Positions 24,103 through 33,014 of a DNA stretch of 58,733 nucleotides are shown one piece after another. The notes beneath the pieces were generated by a model. It was not told the origin of the DNA, did not search any database, and saw nothing but the letters and a program-made list of their open reading frames with translations. The translations under genes and the position numbers were made by a program. The stretch lies in the IMG/VR virus record IMGVR_UViG_3300028766_000008, positions 1 through 58,733 of that record; one strand, 5' to 3'. Origin of the DNA: a virus. The stretch's first letter is position 1. Each line of letters starts with the position of its first letter.

Positions 24103-24513
24103 TTAATCATTCCCTTCTTTTTCGCCACCCTTGGTGGCTTTGTCTATGATTTTGTCTTTCTTTTCGTGCGATTGCATTTCTTTTTGATGTTCGGGTTCGC
24201 CAAGCTCTTTTTCATGGCGAGAATGCATTTCTTTCATTTCTTTTTCGTGACGAGTATGCATTTCTTTTTTATCAGTATGACCTTTGGCATCATGCATAGC
24301 ATGTTCGTGTTCATGACGAGAATGCATATCATGGCGTTCTTTGACGTGGCGGACATGTGCTGGCATTACTTCATGATTATCGGCTTCTTTCATGGTTTCA
24401 TGGTTGCCAGCTTTTTTGGAATCTTTTTCAATACGGCTAATTTCCATATCTCCGTCTTCTCCACGTTTCATCGTAGGAGATTTGCCGTACATGCGTTCAG
24501 CTCTGCTGCTCAT
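24103..24513 (-). CDS. His/Met/Lys/Glu-rich repeat protein
   Basis: 136 residues. The middle is built of degenerate repeats of the form EMHSRHEKE and DMHSRHEHEH, with about 20 His. Such composition suggests metal or nucleic-acid binding and a helical or disordered fold. It overlaps the upstream gene by 4 bases. No family is recognised. Confidence 0.65.
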   Translation of the reverse strand: MSSRAERMYGKSPTMKRGEDGDMEISRIEKDSKKAGNHETMKEADNHEVMPAHVRHVKERHDMHSRHEHEHAMHDAKGHTDKKEMHTRHEKEMKEMHSRHEKELGEPEHQKEMQSHEKKDKIIDKATKGGEKEGND

Positions 24514-24794
24514 TTTTTAACCTTTCCATACATAGATTTCATAAGAGTCTTAGCCCCAACGTGCTTTTTCTTATGTGCTTCTTTTTCAAACGTTTCAGCT
24601 AAACGAGCTTCTTTTCCAAGCTTACCTGGTGCATTTTTTTCTTCTTCAGCATATTCATGAACGGATTTACCGGCAGCTTTTGCTTTAGCCGTAAAAATTC
24701 CTTTATGGCTTTCAGGAACCGCTTTTTTCATCCATTTCTTTTTTGGTTTTTCAGACATTGATTTTGCACCATCAACAAGATTGGACATTACCAT
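24510..24794 (-). CDS. Lys-rich basic protein
   Basis: 94 residues with about 25 Lys (KPKKKWMKKAVPESHKGIF; KEAHKKKHVGAKTLMKS). Very basic and histone-like in composition; DNA or capsid binding is plausible. It is paired with the His-rich gene by a 4-base overlap. Confidence 0.6.
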   Translation of the reverse strand: MVMSNLVDGAKSMSEKPKKKWMKKAVPESHKGIFTAKAKAAGKSVHEYAEEEKNAPGKLGKEARLAETFEKEAHKKKHVGAKTLMKSMYGKVKK

Positions 24795-24799
24795 TTAGA

Positions 24800-25276
24800 T
24801 TAACCAAGTTTTTCGATTTTAGAAGCGCGTTCTTCATTGTTTCCAACAAATTCAGAAGTTGTTTCTGGGCTAACTTTTTGAATACGCTTCTTGCTATTCA
24901 TTTTAGCGCCCATAATTTTAACACCATTAGGGTTTTGAACCGTTTGCAAACGACGAGCATCTTCTGAAGCGTTGGCAATCATTTCATCTTTAGTGCGTGG
25001 ACGACCAGCATAATAACGACCATTGCGCTCAGCTACAATGCGTGCGCTTTCTTCCAAAGAATCAACATATTTTTCAAACGCTTCTTGCGCCAGTTCATTC
25101 ATTGGCTCCATATCCTCGTTCGGCGTATCATAAAGAACAATGAGTTCGCCCGATGGATGCAGCGTGTCATCTGGGCCAAAAAATCCCTGTTCATTAAGAA
25201 TACGATAAACAGGACGATCTTGCGGAATAGCAGGATCGCGTTTTTGAACGGGAGGCGCTGTAAAAAGCTGAACCAT
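24800..25276 (-). CDS. Hypothetical virion-module protein
   Basis: 158 residues: VQLFTAPPVQKRDPAIPQDRPVYRILNEQGFFGPDD, then helical acidic and basic segments. It lies directly downstream of the cement protein. Phages of this type often have such a protein here, but I cannot name a function. Confidence 0.65.
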   Translation of the reverse strand: MVQLFTAPPVQKRDPAIPQDRPVYRILNEQGFFGPDDTLHPSGELIVLYDTPNEDMEPMNELAQEAFEKYVDSLEESARIVAERNGRYYAGRPRTKDEMIANASEDARRLQTVQNPNGVKIMGAKMNSKKRIQKVSPETTSEFVGNNEERASKIEKLG

Positions 25277-25332
25277 AAAGTCTCCTTTGTTTAGAAAAAC
25301 CCGTGACCATTTCTGGCCACGGGGTATGCGTA

Positions 25333-25890
25333 TTAACCAGCGATGTAATTGTTTGCGTATTGATTGCCCAGCAAACCAGCTTTTGTGCCAGCAAAGCTTG
25401 GAGGATTTAGCGTCATAAACGAATTGACGCTAAGGGTAATGGTCGTGTTCGATACCGTGTAAACAAGCTTGTAAAAGCGAGGAAGTGCTTCGCCCATAGC
25501 TGCCAAGGTAGACGGTACAGGAAAGTACAAAACAGAACCAGCGTACAGCATCGTACTGCCAGAAAGCGCAGCGGACGTGTAAATGGTAGTGTAAGTGCCT
25601 TGACCATACGAACCGTTATCAGGAGCAGCCTGCAAGGTGATAGTCATGGTGCCGGTTACTGTCGTGACGGTATTAATCGTTACGACAACATAAGGTTGTG
25701 CCATTCCATCGCCAACACCGTAATCAACGCCGATTGCAGTATTGGTTGCAGGGAAACCATTAATCATTGAAGGAGCATTGCCTGAGCCAGCACCCGTAAT
25801 ATCAATGATGGTGGAGGTTGTGGTTGTATTAGCGATTGCTAGTACAGTGTTGACCGCCGTATTGAAAGACAAACTATTATCCAAGTACAT
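25333..25890 (-). CDS. Bbp16-like capsid cement protein
   Basis: 185 residues. MYLDNSLSFNTAV, TNTAIGVDYGVGDGMAQPYVVV, FPVPSTLAAMGEALPRFYKLVYTVS and LLGNQYANNYIAG match the BPP-1 Bbp16 cementing protein pattern. It lies directly downstream of the major capsid gene. Expected to form a trimeric jelly-roll that stabilises the capsid surface. Confidence 0.85.
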   Translation of the reverse strand: MYLDNSLSFNTAVNTVLAIANTTTTSTIIDITGAGSGNAPSMINGFPATNTAIGVDYGVGDGMAQPYVVVTINTVTTVTGTMTITLQAAPDNGSYGQGTYTTIYTSAALSGSTMLYAGSVLYFPVPSTLAAMGEALPRFYKLVYTVSNTTITLSVNSFMTLNPPSFAGTKAGLLGNQYANNYIAG

Positions 25891-25901
25891 TAGATTTCTC
25901 C

Positions 25902-26966
25902 TTACGACAGTGTTGCTTCAGTGTTGGTCAAAGCATCGACCACACGGATGGGGATATCACGGAAGGCCAATACGGGATCGCCTGCAAAGTCCTTGCTCGA
26001 CAACAAAACGTTTTTGTCGCGAATAGCTTGGATATCCAAGTTTTCACGAACAGTACGGTTGCAATACCAAGCTGGGTTAATACCAGGAGCCGGTTCACGA
26101 GGACTGTCGCTTTCAGTAATGCCAGAAGCGCGACGAGTAAGGGTAGGCAACTTAACAACTGCACGCGACATCAAAGCAAACAAGTCAGGAGGTGTCGTTG
26201 AGAACAGGCCGCCTGCGTTTGTAGTCGTATCAATGTTGCAGATACGAACCGTATAGCGCCAATCCTTAACAGCTAGGCCGCACTTCCAGCAGAAATAGCT
26301 GGTGTAACCTTCAAACTGGTTGCCGTTCGTATCGTAAAGAGCGCGAACGTCACCCTTGTCTTCATACTGAAGACCGGCTGGCGAACCCTTGGGGAAAATA
26401 CCAAACAAAGTTTCGTCGCCCCACCCACCAAGCCACAAAGAAGCGTTGGCTGATGCTGTACCGCCAGCATTAAGTACGTTTACGGCATTCTTCGCGTTTG
26501 AAGACGTAATCGTATTATACTGAGGTGCAAGACCAGTAAACTGCTGTGGGTTCGTGGCTTCGTTTGAATAGAACAAAGCTGAAGCGATCTGCTGGCTAAG
26601 ACCTTCAATATGCGCCATGTCTTGCGACAAACGGAAAGCCTCTACGTCACCATTCAGGGATGCTTCAGACTTATCTACCAAGCTGTAATCAACCAATTCG
26701 CCAATGGCAAACTGGAACTGAGCTTGGAGGGGTTTGGTGGACGCAACACCTTGGTTGTTGCCGCGCCATGTACCTTGCGGTAAACCAGCACGAACCGAGA
26801 TTTTGTGGCCAAGAGGAAGATTGCCTTCCTTCCAGATAATATCCTTCAGGACTTCGTTGCATTGAGAAAGCAATTCTGCAATGTCAGCAACTGCACCATC
26901 GGGATCGACGCTCCGTGCCCAATCAACGAGATTTGGTAGGACGTTATAGCTAAATGCACCAGCCAT
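25902..26966 (-). CDS. Major capsid protein
   Basis: 354 residues with the P22/BPP-1-type capsid pattern: NVLPNLVDWARSVDPDG, GHKISVRAGLPQGTWRGNNQGV, SLVDKSEASLNGDVEAFRLSQD and GDETLFGIFPKGS. No delta domain or protease is fused, and a separate scaffold gene lies upstream. Very likely the HK97-fold shell protein. Confidence 0.9.
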   Translation of the reverse strand: MAGAFSYNVLPNLVDWARSVDPDGAVADIAELLSQCNEVLKDIIWKEGNLPLGHKISVRAGLPQGTWRGNNQGVASTKPLQAQFQFAIGELVDYSLVDKSEASLNGDVEAFRLSQDMAHIEGLSQQIASALFYSNEATNPQQFTGLAPQYNTITSSNAKNAVNVLNAGGTASANASLWLGGWGDETLFGIFPKGSPAGLQYEDKGDVRALYDTNGNQFEGYTSYFCWKCGLAVKDWRYTVRICNIDTTTNAGGLFSTTPPDLFALMSRAVVKLPTLTRRASGITESDSPREPAPGINPAWYCNRTVRENLDIQAIRDKNVLLSSKDFAGDPVLAFRDIPIRVVDALTNTEATLS

Positions 26967-27050
26967 ATTATTAGCTCCTTCTAAGGGATGGGACGATTCA
27001 CATCGTTCCAGTTATGCCTTGCTAAAGGGCGATAATTACTTCGAGAAGTG

Positions 27051-27899
27051 TTAGCTTTTCTTCCCGTAAAATCTTTGTTTGCGCGAAACTTGTTGAGCGG
27101 GTGGAGTTCCAGCAGGGACAGCCGTAGGCTCAGAAAGATTCGCGGTAGCTTTAGCAAAAGCGCGAATAACAGCTGGATGATTGCCAATGCCCGTTGTTTG
27201 CATAAGCGTTCTAAGTTCCTTTTGTTGTTCTTCACTTCCACCATGACGACGAATAAATTCACGTGCCGCAGCAGCAGTCTCGTCTTTACGATTTCCGCCA
27301 ATTTCAGGATCTTTAACAAAAGAATCGTACCAACCCTTTGTTTGGTCTTGCCACGATTTTTTGTAAGCTTCCGCAATTTTCTCGACAACCGCTTGTACAC
27401 TTTCAATATGACGATCAATAATTTTCTGTCCAAACTTTTGAACTAAAGCATGGTCTGCTTTAGACTCAAGTTCAAATTCAGCAAACATCTTGTTAACTTT
27501 TCCCAATTGGGATTGGTCAACAGTCATATTTTCAGGAAACTTCCACGGCTCATAGGACGGCAACGGAGCTGGTTCATCAGACTGGTTGCTCTTTTCCTCT
27601 TTGTTTGCCTCAGTCGCTTTTTCAGCGCCATCAGCAGAATCTTGTTTAGCATCTACCTTAATGTCCGATTTAACTTCAGATTTTAAATCTTTTGGTTCAG
27701 TTTTAATTTCTGTCGAAACATCAGATTTATTATCAGATTTAATTTCTGTAGATACTTCGGTTTTTACATCAGCTGGTGCTGTATCTACAACGTCACTGCC
27801 CAGTACGGTATCCATAGATGCCGATGCGCTCTCTGTTGATAAAACAGGAGCAGATTGTACTGGCTCAGGTGCCGTAACATTAACCACTTCTTCAGTCAT
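27051..27899 (-). CDS. Capsid scaffolding protein
   Basis: 282 residues. Residues 1-115 are acidic, low-complexity and disordered, with repeats of D[V/N]STEIK type. A helical C-terminal part (SYEPWKFPENMTVD; EKIAEAYKKSWQDQTKGWYDSFVKD; GNHPAVIRAFAKA) ends in basic residues. This layout, immediately upstream of the major capsid gene, is standard for scaffolds. Confidence 0.85.
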   Translation of the reverse strand: MTEEVVNVTAPEPVQSAPVLSTESASASMDTVLGSDVVDTAPADVKTEVSTEIKSDNKSDVSTEIKTEPKDLKSEVKSDIKVDAKQDSADGAEKATEANKEEKSNQSDEPAPLPSYEPWKFPENMTVDQSQLGKVNKMFAEFELESKADHALVQKFGQKIIDRHIESVQAVVEKIAEAYKKSWQDQTKGWYDSFVKDPEIGGNRKDETAAAAREFIRRHGGSEEQQKELRTLMQTTGIGNHPAVIRAFAKATANLSEPTAVPAGTPPAQQVSRKQRFYGKKS

Positions 27900-27958
27900 G
27901 GTTAAGTATTATATAGAAAATTTATACTCATTAATATCCTACGGAAGCATGATGCATA

Positions 27959-28159
27959 TTAAATATGCAATGAACCATTAGAAACTAAAATTGCAACAGC
28001 GTGCGGAATATTACGGGCTTCAATTTTATTTCTTACAGATAGAACATGAGTTTTTATTGTTGTTATTTCCAATTGGAGATTTTGTGCAGCTTCTTGACAC
28101 GTTAATCCGTTTGCCAAAAGCACCATGACTTGCTGTTCTCTAGGACTCAATATCTTCAT
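27959..28159 (-). CDS. Lone LuxR/GerE-type helix-turn-helix protein
   Basis: 66 residues, essentially only the GerE domain: LSPREQQVMVLLANGLTCQEAAQNLQLEITTIKTHVLSVRNKI, with the conserved E, G, A and T-V-K-x-H positions. No receiver or ligand domain is present. It sits between portal-side genes and the scaffold gene, an unusual place for a transcription factor, and could tune the capsid genes below it. Confidence 0.8.
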   Translation of the reverse strand: MKILSPREQQVMVLLANGLTCQEAAQNLQLEITTIKTHVLSVRNKIEARNIPHAVAILVSNGSLHI

Positions 28160-28481
28160 TTTTCCCTGCTTCTTTACGCATTTTTATACAAAGCTCAGGA
28201 GCGGCTTCTTCAATTTCCATCCAAATCATTTTACCAAGGTTAGCCATTCCGATATTGCAATAAGTTTCGTGAGAATCTCCACGGACAATAGGATTTCCAA
28301 ACATATAGCTGGCTTCAAGTATATGGTATATCCATGCGCGTGCTTCTTTAACGGACATGATCCCACGTATAACTTCGTCGTTCTGTATTTTTGCGCGAGC
28401 AGCTTTTTTGCGTGCCCTATTAACTTGTTCTTTGTCGTCAGCATTATATTGATCTTCTTCTTCAATCATAATTTTGACCAT
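28140..28481 (-). CDS. Conserved phage hypothetical protein
   Basis: 113 residues. The motif SVKEARAWIYHILEASYMFGNPIVRGDSHETYCNIG recurs, from memory, in BPP-1-like phages next to the portal. Acidic and basic helices flank it. It overlaps the LuxR-type gene by 20 bases and the gene above by 16. Function is unknown. Confidence 0.65.
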   Translation of the reverse strand: MVKIMIEEEDQYNADDKEQVNRARKKAARAKIQNDEVIRGIMSVKEARAWIYHILEASYMFGNPIVRGDSHETYCNIGMANLGKMIWMEIEEAAPELCIKMRKEAGKNEDIES

Positions 28482-28735
28482 TTAACATTGATGTCATGAA
28501 ACAATGCAGTTACAGCCGATACAATTTGTGACCATGTGGAAGACCCGTGGCATATATGGGTAAAAACATGCCCGTTGCTTTCAATATAAGCTACACACAT
28601 TCCGACTAATTCACCACGCTCTGCTTTTTGATTAAGGTTTTCCAATAAGCAAATAATGGATGTAGGCGTATCACCCGTTGGAAGATGAGATTCTGTTAAC
28701 GCAATAATTTCAGCTGATTTGCGTTCTTTTGGCAT
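28466..28735 (-). CDS. Hypothetical protein, 89 residues
   Basis: Contains SAEIIALTESHLPTGDTPTSIICLLENL and CVAYIESNGHVFTHICHG; mixed alpha/beta. It shares one base with its upstream neighbour. No family is recognised. Confidence 0.6.
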   Translation of the reverse strand: MPKERKSAEIIALTESHLPTGDTPTSIICLLENLNQKAERGELVGMCVAYIESNGHVFTHICHGSSTWSQIVSAVTALFHDINVKWSKL

Positions 28736-29049
28736 TAGTTAATAATAAGCTTTTGCGGACGGCTTTCATCAAGAGCAGCAACGGATTTTTTTTGTTTGCC
28801 ATCTATCATCTGCAACACATCAAAACGAGACATTGGTTTTGATTTCCATAAATTAACGCCATGATTATGGATTTCGTCCAACAGTTCGCTGACATCAGCC
28901 CAAATTGGGTGATTTTGCAAACGAGACATTTGCATAGCCGCAGAGGATGCTTGTCTTAAACCTTCAACAAAAAACTCAAATGTTTCTCTTTCAGTAATGG
29001 GTGTAAGAGATTTATCTTTTGCATCTGTTGCATTAATGCCTACTGACAT
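28735..29049 (-). CDS. Small portal-adjacent protein, paralogue of the next gene
   Basis: 104 residues. The segment ERETFEFFVEGLRQASSAAMQMSRLQNHP aligns with EILKRFIDGLTKSSGAAAQMVHSHQDP in the gene at 29033-29239. The two overlap by 17 bases and look like a tandem duplication. Helical; function unknown. Confidence 0.65.
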   Translation of the reverse strand: MSVGINATDAKDKSLTPITERETFEFFVEGLRQASSAAMQMSRLQNHPIWADVSELLDEIHNHGVNLWKSKPMSRFDVLQMIDGKQKKSVAALDESRPQKLIIN

Positions 29050-29239
29050 TTTCCACCTTTATGCCGCTTCCTTTAATGGCCATATTAATTGCTTTATCCC
29101 GAACCGCTATAAGCTTTTCTTTAATTGGCAAAAATCGTGGATCTTGATGCGAATGAACCATTTGCGCCGCAGCACCACTAGATTTTGTCAATCCGTCGAT
29201 AAAACGTTTTAAAATTTCAGTTTGTTTTTCTTCGGTCAT
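29033..29239 (-). CDS. Small portal-adjacent protein, paralogue of the gene below
   Basis: 68 residues, helical (FIDGLTKSSGAAAQM, LPIKEKLIAVRDKAINMA). Starts directly after the portal stop. See the paralogue at 28735-29049, which has an extra N-terminus and C-terminus. Confidence 0.65.
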   Translation of the reverse strand: MTEEKQTEILKRFIDGLTKSSGAAAQMVHSHQDPRFLPIKEKLIAVRDKAINMAIKGSGIKVENVSRH

Positions 29240-31120
29240 TTACCCACCATTCGCTCCGGTTCCTAATAACTGAGAAAGCGCATTAGCGCCGCCGCCTATA
29301 TCTGTACTTGCAAGAGTTTGTCCAGCTTGTGCGGCTATATTGGCTGTTTGCGCAACATGCTGCATTGCTTGCATCTTAGCCGTTGCCTGAGCAGCCTTAG
29401 CTTGCATATCGTTAATCTGTTTATATTGATCTGGCGAACGAATGATGCGCTGCTGGTTGCCAAGAAGGTCGTTCATAACACGAACATATTGTTCAGCATC
29501 AAGAATATTTTTAATTTCAGGATATATAGGATCCATATTGCCAATTAAAGCAGCCAAACGTTCCAATCCTCCTGTAGCAGCAGCTTTTTGAGACAACGCC
29601 AACATAGAAACAAAATTGACGCCCAAAGGCACACCCTTTAACGAAGGGGGCGGTGGATCTATAAAACCTTTGCGTTGCAAAATTCCGTAAATACGTTTCA
29701 GTTTTAACTTTAAAACCCCAAGCATATTTTCGATAACAGGCCCAAGTACAGTTAATTTTTCTTGAACTTTTTGTGCCACTTCGTATGCCGTCATACGATC
29801 AGAACCAGCACCTTGCTCTAGCATCAAAAACAAATCATTAAAAAAAGCTACTTTAATACGTTGCTCAATCGCCGCAATGTTTGCCGACATTGCCGCCACA
29901 TCAGGATTAACTTGATATATGGAACGCATACCCGTTCCTGCATCAAGTTTAGGCACATATGTAACATGGCCAGGCAATGCCGACGATGGTTGATTCTTCA
30001 TTGACATGTCCGCCAACAAAGGTGGACGAACCTGCTTTTCAATGGCTTCCGCTAATCTGCGTGTCATAACTTGGAGCTGAATAACATCAGGGAGAGCGTC
30101 CATACCGGGACTGCGCCCATAAGCATCGTTTGATTGTGTTGACCAACGAGCAACCGTAAACGGCTGGTCATGAAACCCACGAATTGATAAAGGTTCTTTG
30201 CTGCCAGAAGCCCACACCCAGTAAACTTCTCTCCACGCAAAATCGCCAGGTACTTTACCAATTTTTCCTTTTCCAACAGCAAAATTTGGTTCAATAGAAT
30301 GTGATATAGTGCGTTCCTGATCTAACGCAGAACCTTTTTGTGACCACATAGCTTTAATATCGTCAGGAGGAGTCTGACTGCCAAAAAAGTCTATGGTTTG
30401 TAAAATGGTTTGTAGAAATTGACGGTTAAATGTATCAACTCTATTTGATCCATCATTCCCTAAATAATGTTCGCCAATGCAAGGATTATAACAACGAATA
30501 ATGTCTCTTTGATCTTCATAAATAAGACATGGGGCTGTCCCAAAAACAACCACATCTTCTTTTTCCTGGGCTTCAGATTCATAAAAATTAGAAGCAGCCA
30601 ATATTTTATAAAAACGATCTTCAGTTTCGTCCATCCATTGACGGCCAGCGGTATCAAGATCTTTATGGGCAATCGCCGAAACCATTTTAAACCAAGGCCG
30701 CGATGGCGATACCAAGCCAGATACAAGGCCGCCAGAGCAAATACGTGCGGCATAAGTAGCTGTAGGATCAACAATTGATTTATTGATTTCTCTGCCACGA
30801 AGCATATTATTGGGGGTTGGCATACCGCCAGAAGATTGAGTCAACCAAATAGAACGACGAGGCAATTCAAACTCAGCTAAATCAGACCAGTTTTGCATCC
30901 ACCACGAATAACGCCATGCTCGTAATCCGTTTAATCGTTCAGTTAAATGCTTTTCAAGTTCTTGCCAATCTTTACCTATTGGCTTTTTGTTCATAGGTGG
31001 ATCGTTTGGCTGCAAACTTAATACGGTTGGGCTTTCTTGATCGTAAAAAGCACCCACAGAATTTTTCGGCATTGCCACAGGGTTTTGTTTGGTTATTTTA
31101 TTTAATAACTGTTTACCCAC
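29240..31120 (-). CDS. Portal (head-to-tail connecting) protein
   Basis: 626 residues. Matches the podovirus Head-tail_con family: WMQNWSDLAEFELPRRS, NKSIVDPTATYAARICSGGLVSGLVSPSRPWFKM, VVVFGTAPCLIYED and MTAYEVAQKVQEK. This portal type is found in T7-like and BPP-1-like phages. It forms the dodecameric DNA entry ring and docks terminase. It overlaps the small gene above by 8 bases. Confidence 0.92.
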   Translation of the reverse strand: MGKQLLNKITKQNPVAMPKNSVGAFYDQESPTVLSLQPNDPPMNKKPIGKDWQELEKHLTERLNGLRAWRYSWWMQNWSDLAEFELPRRSIWLTQSSGGMPTPNNMLRGREINKSIVDPTATYAARICSGGLVSGLVSPSRPWFKMVSAIAHKDLDTAGRQWMDETEDRFYKILAASNFYESEAQEKEDVVVFGTAPCLIYEDQRDIIRCYNPCIGEHYLGNDGSNRVDTFNRQFLQTILQTIDFFGSQTPPDDIKAMWSQKGSALDQERTISHSIEPNFAVGKGKIGKVPGDFAWREVYWVWASGSKEPLSIRGFHDQPFTVARWSTQSNDAYGRSPGMDALPDVIQLQVMTRRLAEAIEKQVRPPLLADMSMKNQPSSALPGHVTYVPKLDAGTGMRSIYQVNPDVAAMSANIAAIEQRIKVAFFNDLFLMLEQGAGSDRMTAYEVAQKVQEKLTVLGPVIENMLGVLKLKLKRIYGILQRKGFIDPPPPSLKGVPLGVNFVSMLALSQKAAATGGLERLAALIGNMDPIYPEIKNILDAEQYVRVMNDLLGNQQRIIRSPDQYKQINDMQAKAAQATAKMQAMQHVAQTANIAAQAGQTLASTDIGGGANALSQLLGTGANGG

Positions 31121-31307
31121 GATGATCGCCCCTATTGATTGAACCGCTGCTTACGCCGTGGATAAGGTTGTGTTTTGCTAAATTTAATTTACCGACAATT
31201 TTTTTTTCTTTATCAGTATTTTGTTTAACAATATGCTTACGATTAGCCCTAACGGGGGCTCCGTCAGCTTTAATAATTGGTTTGTTAACAGGCGTAGAAT
31301 CAACCAT
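31113..31307 (-). CDS. Small basic protein
   Basis: 64 residues, Lys/Asn-rich (RANRKHIVKQNTDKEKKIVGK), no motif. It shares one base with the upstream stop and overlaps the portal start by 8 bases, so it is firmly in the operon. Confidence 0.55.
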   Translation of the reverse strand: MVDSTPVNKPIIKADGAPVRANRKHIVKQNTDKEKKIVGKLNLAKHNLIHGVSSGSINRGDHRG

Positions 31308-31504
31308 TAACCGCCCCTACCCACGACACGTTGATTTAAATATTCATCAATAATGTCTTTAGCACGATCTCGGTCAAATTTTAAATAACTGCCATTGTCA
31401 TCAAATTCTATGGATGTGCATTCAGCAAGAGCATCAAGCATCAATGTTTCCAGCCCACCCGTAAATATATTCTGACTACGATTATCGCGATAAGCTGTCG
31501 TCAT
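31307..31504 (-). CDS. Small acidic protein
   Basis: 65 residues: GGLETLMLDALAECTSIEFDDNGSYLKFDRDRAKDIIDEYL, a compact alpha/beta pattern. Overlaps the upstream gene by 4 bases. No family recognised. Confidence 0.6.
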   Translation of the reverse strand: MTTAYRDNRSQNIFTGGLETLMLDALAECTSIEFDDNGSYLKFDRDRAKDIIDEYLNQRVVGRGG

Positions 31505-31743
31505 TTCTTTGCTCCCAATAAAAGTTTTAAGGCCATCTTAACTTTGTCTTTAAAAACATATTCTTTAGGATTGAGTAACTTTTTTCCGACAACCCAAAGG
31601 TGGTTCTGGATGGAAACTGAGACTTGGGCTTGGCTAAATCCCATGGCCTTTGCCTGTTGGTCAAAATTTTCAAACCATTGTTCTTTAAATGTGACCCCCA
31701 AACTTTCGGCATATTGTCGAGACCCTTCGTAGTTATAATTCAT
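31501..31743 (-). CDS. Small hypothetical protein, 80 residues
   Basis: Helical, aromatic-rich (EQWFENFDQQAKAMGFSQAQVS), basic C-terminus (KDKVKMALKLLLGAKK). Coupled to both neighbours by short overlaps. Function unknown. Confidence 0.6.
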   Translation of the reverse strand: MNYNYEGSRQYAESLGVTFKEQWFENFDQQAKAMGFSQAQVSVSIQNHLWVVGKKLLNPKEYVFKDKVKMALKLLLGAKK

Positions 31744-32030
31744 TATTGCCCCAACAATTTCTGCTGAGCCGTGCTTTGTGGAACCGTAAGCCCCTGTTCC
31801 CCCAGAGGCCCTGCTGTTCCACTGGCCGCCGCCGCCCCACCAGCCGAAGCAGCGGACCGACTACGAGCTGTTGCGGTAGCCTCGGACGATTGATTAATTG
31901 TTTGAGCTGCAATAGGAGGTGAAGCAGCTGGAGGCGGCACAGGAATTGCAGGCGCGGATGGTGCGCCTCCACCCATATAACAAATCCACGGTTCGTAAAA
32001 AACATAACCATTGTTAGTGAACTTAATCAT
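31743..32030 (-). CDS. Pro/Ala/Ser-rich small virion-module protein
   Basis: 95 residues. A Pro-rich stretch (APSAPAIPVPPPAASPP), an Ala/Ser-rich middle, and a C-terminal TAQQKLLGQ. Short proteins with a Gly-Gly-Gly-Ala-Pro start and this composition are common next to podovirus portals. Mostly disordered. Confidence 0.6.
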   Translation of the reverse strand: MIKFTNNGYVFYEPWICYMGGGAPSAPAIPVPPPAASPPIAAQTINQSSEATATARSRSAASAGGAAAASGTAGPLGEQGLTVPQSTAQQKLLGQ

Positions 32031-32031
32031 C

Positions 32032-32484
32032 TTAACTCCTTTTGCTTAACTTCTTTTGCAACAAAACGTGACCTCTGCGATATTCATAATCCTTAAGATA
32101 TACCTCCCATGGAGCGGGGCATTCTACCTGTGAGATTGTGCATCCTATACTTTCGGCCCAATCCTCGACCTGCTTTGTGTATGGTATCCAGCCACCTATT
32201 GTCTCCATAAACTCTTGCCAACCCTCAACCCGAACCCCCGTCAAACAAATAAACCTTAGTTCTTTCGCGGCAGGATATTCAAGAATCTGCGTTATTATAA
32301 ACCCGTCCAGATCATCGTCCTCAAAAGCCAGCCATATCTGCATATGATTAGTTCTAATATATTCAATGACATCCTCGGCCCTTAACCTTCCCAAGCTATA
32401 CGAACACGCAACAACAAGCTTAGGATACACAACATCAAGATATGGTTGCAGGTCATCATACGGCGTTGGAACGAGCCGTTTCAT
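32032..32484 (-). CDS. GNAT-like hypothetical protein
   Basis: 150 residues: QIWLAFEDDDLDGFIITQILEYPAAKELRFICLTGVR is the strand-turn-strand pattern of phage GNAT-like proteins, and CPAPWEVYLKDYEYRRGHVLLQK forms the C-terminal part. The acetyl-CoA loop is poorly conserved, so enzyme activity is uncertain. Confidence 0.65.
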   Translation of the reverse strand: MKRLVPTPYDDLQPYLDVVYPKLVVACSYSLGRLRAEDVIEYIRTNHMQIWLAFEDDDLDGFIITQILEYPAAKELRFICLTGVRVEGWQEFMETIGGWIPYTKQVEDWAESIGCTISQVECPAPWEVYLKDYEYRRGHVLLQKKLSKRS

Positions 32485-32663
32485 TTTCCCTTCTTATAAA
32501 ATTTTGATTTACGGGATTGGAATTTGGACTGCTTTTTGTCTGCATCAGTAAAATCTCTACCAACAGACTGCGGAATACCGGCGTATCCACCTTTTGTATG
32601 GGCGGCGATTTGCATTATCTTATGTTGTGCTTTTGACTGACTTGGCACGCCTTTTGAACCCAA
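32481..32663 (-). CDS. Small conserved phage protein
   Basis: 60 residues. SQSKAQHKIMQIAAHTKGGYAGIPQSVGRDFTDADK follows a pattern that recurs in many phages and prophages (SEAQxxAMxAAA...GIPxxVGxEFVxADK). The tail is Lys-rich. Function unknown. It overlaps the GNAT-like gene by 4 bases. Confidence 0.65.
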   Translation of the reverse strand: MGSKGVPSQSKAQHKIMQIAAHTKGGYAGIPQSVGRDFTDADKKQSKFQSRKSKFYKKGK

Positions 32664-32709
32664 AAAACGGTAATTTGGGTGTTATCTTAACACTAAATTT
32701 ATGTTAAGT

Positions 32710-33012
32710 CTAGGTTATCGTTCTTGCATAACCCGTTAAAGCTTGAATGAATTTCCATGCAGATGCTTTATCGAACTGCATCCAGGCGCATTCCTTTTCA
32801 AATTCAAGCGTAAGTTTGTTATCGGAAATACCAATCTTCATTGCCATTTGAGAAGGCATTTCGGTTGGCTTAACAATTGTACCATCGGGCTTTGGCTTAA
32901 AAACAACCCCCTGATCCGGCGCTGCTGGTTTTGCTGCAAACCCAGTTCCATTGCCATCAAGATTGTTTGGCAATCCCATTGCGCTACGAATTTTTTCAAA
33001 ATTGTCGGTCAT
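32710..33012 (-). CDS. Hypothetical protein, 100 residues
   Basis: N-terminal disordered linker rich in Gly/Pro/Lys, then a compact segment (LTLEFEKECAWMQFDKASAWKFIQALTGYA). Two bases downstream of the GT9-like gene's stop. No family is recognised. Confidence 0.55.
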   Translation of the reverse strand: MTDNFEKIRSAMGLPNNLDGNGTGFAAKPAAPDQGVVFKPKPDGTIVKPTEMPSQMAMKIGISDNKLTLEFEKECAWMQFDKASAWKFIQALTGYARTIT

Positions 33013-33014
33013 GT

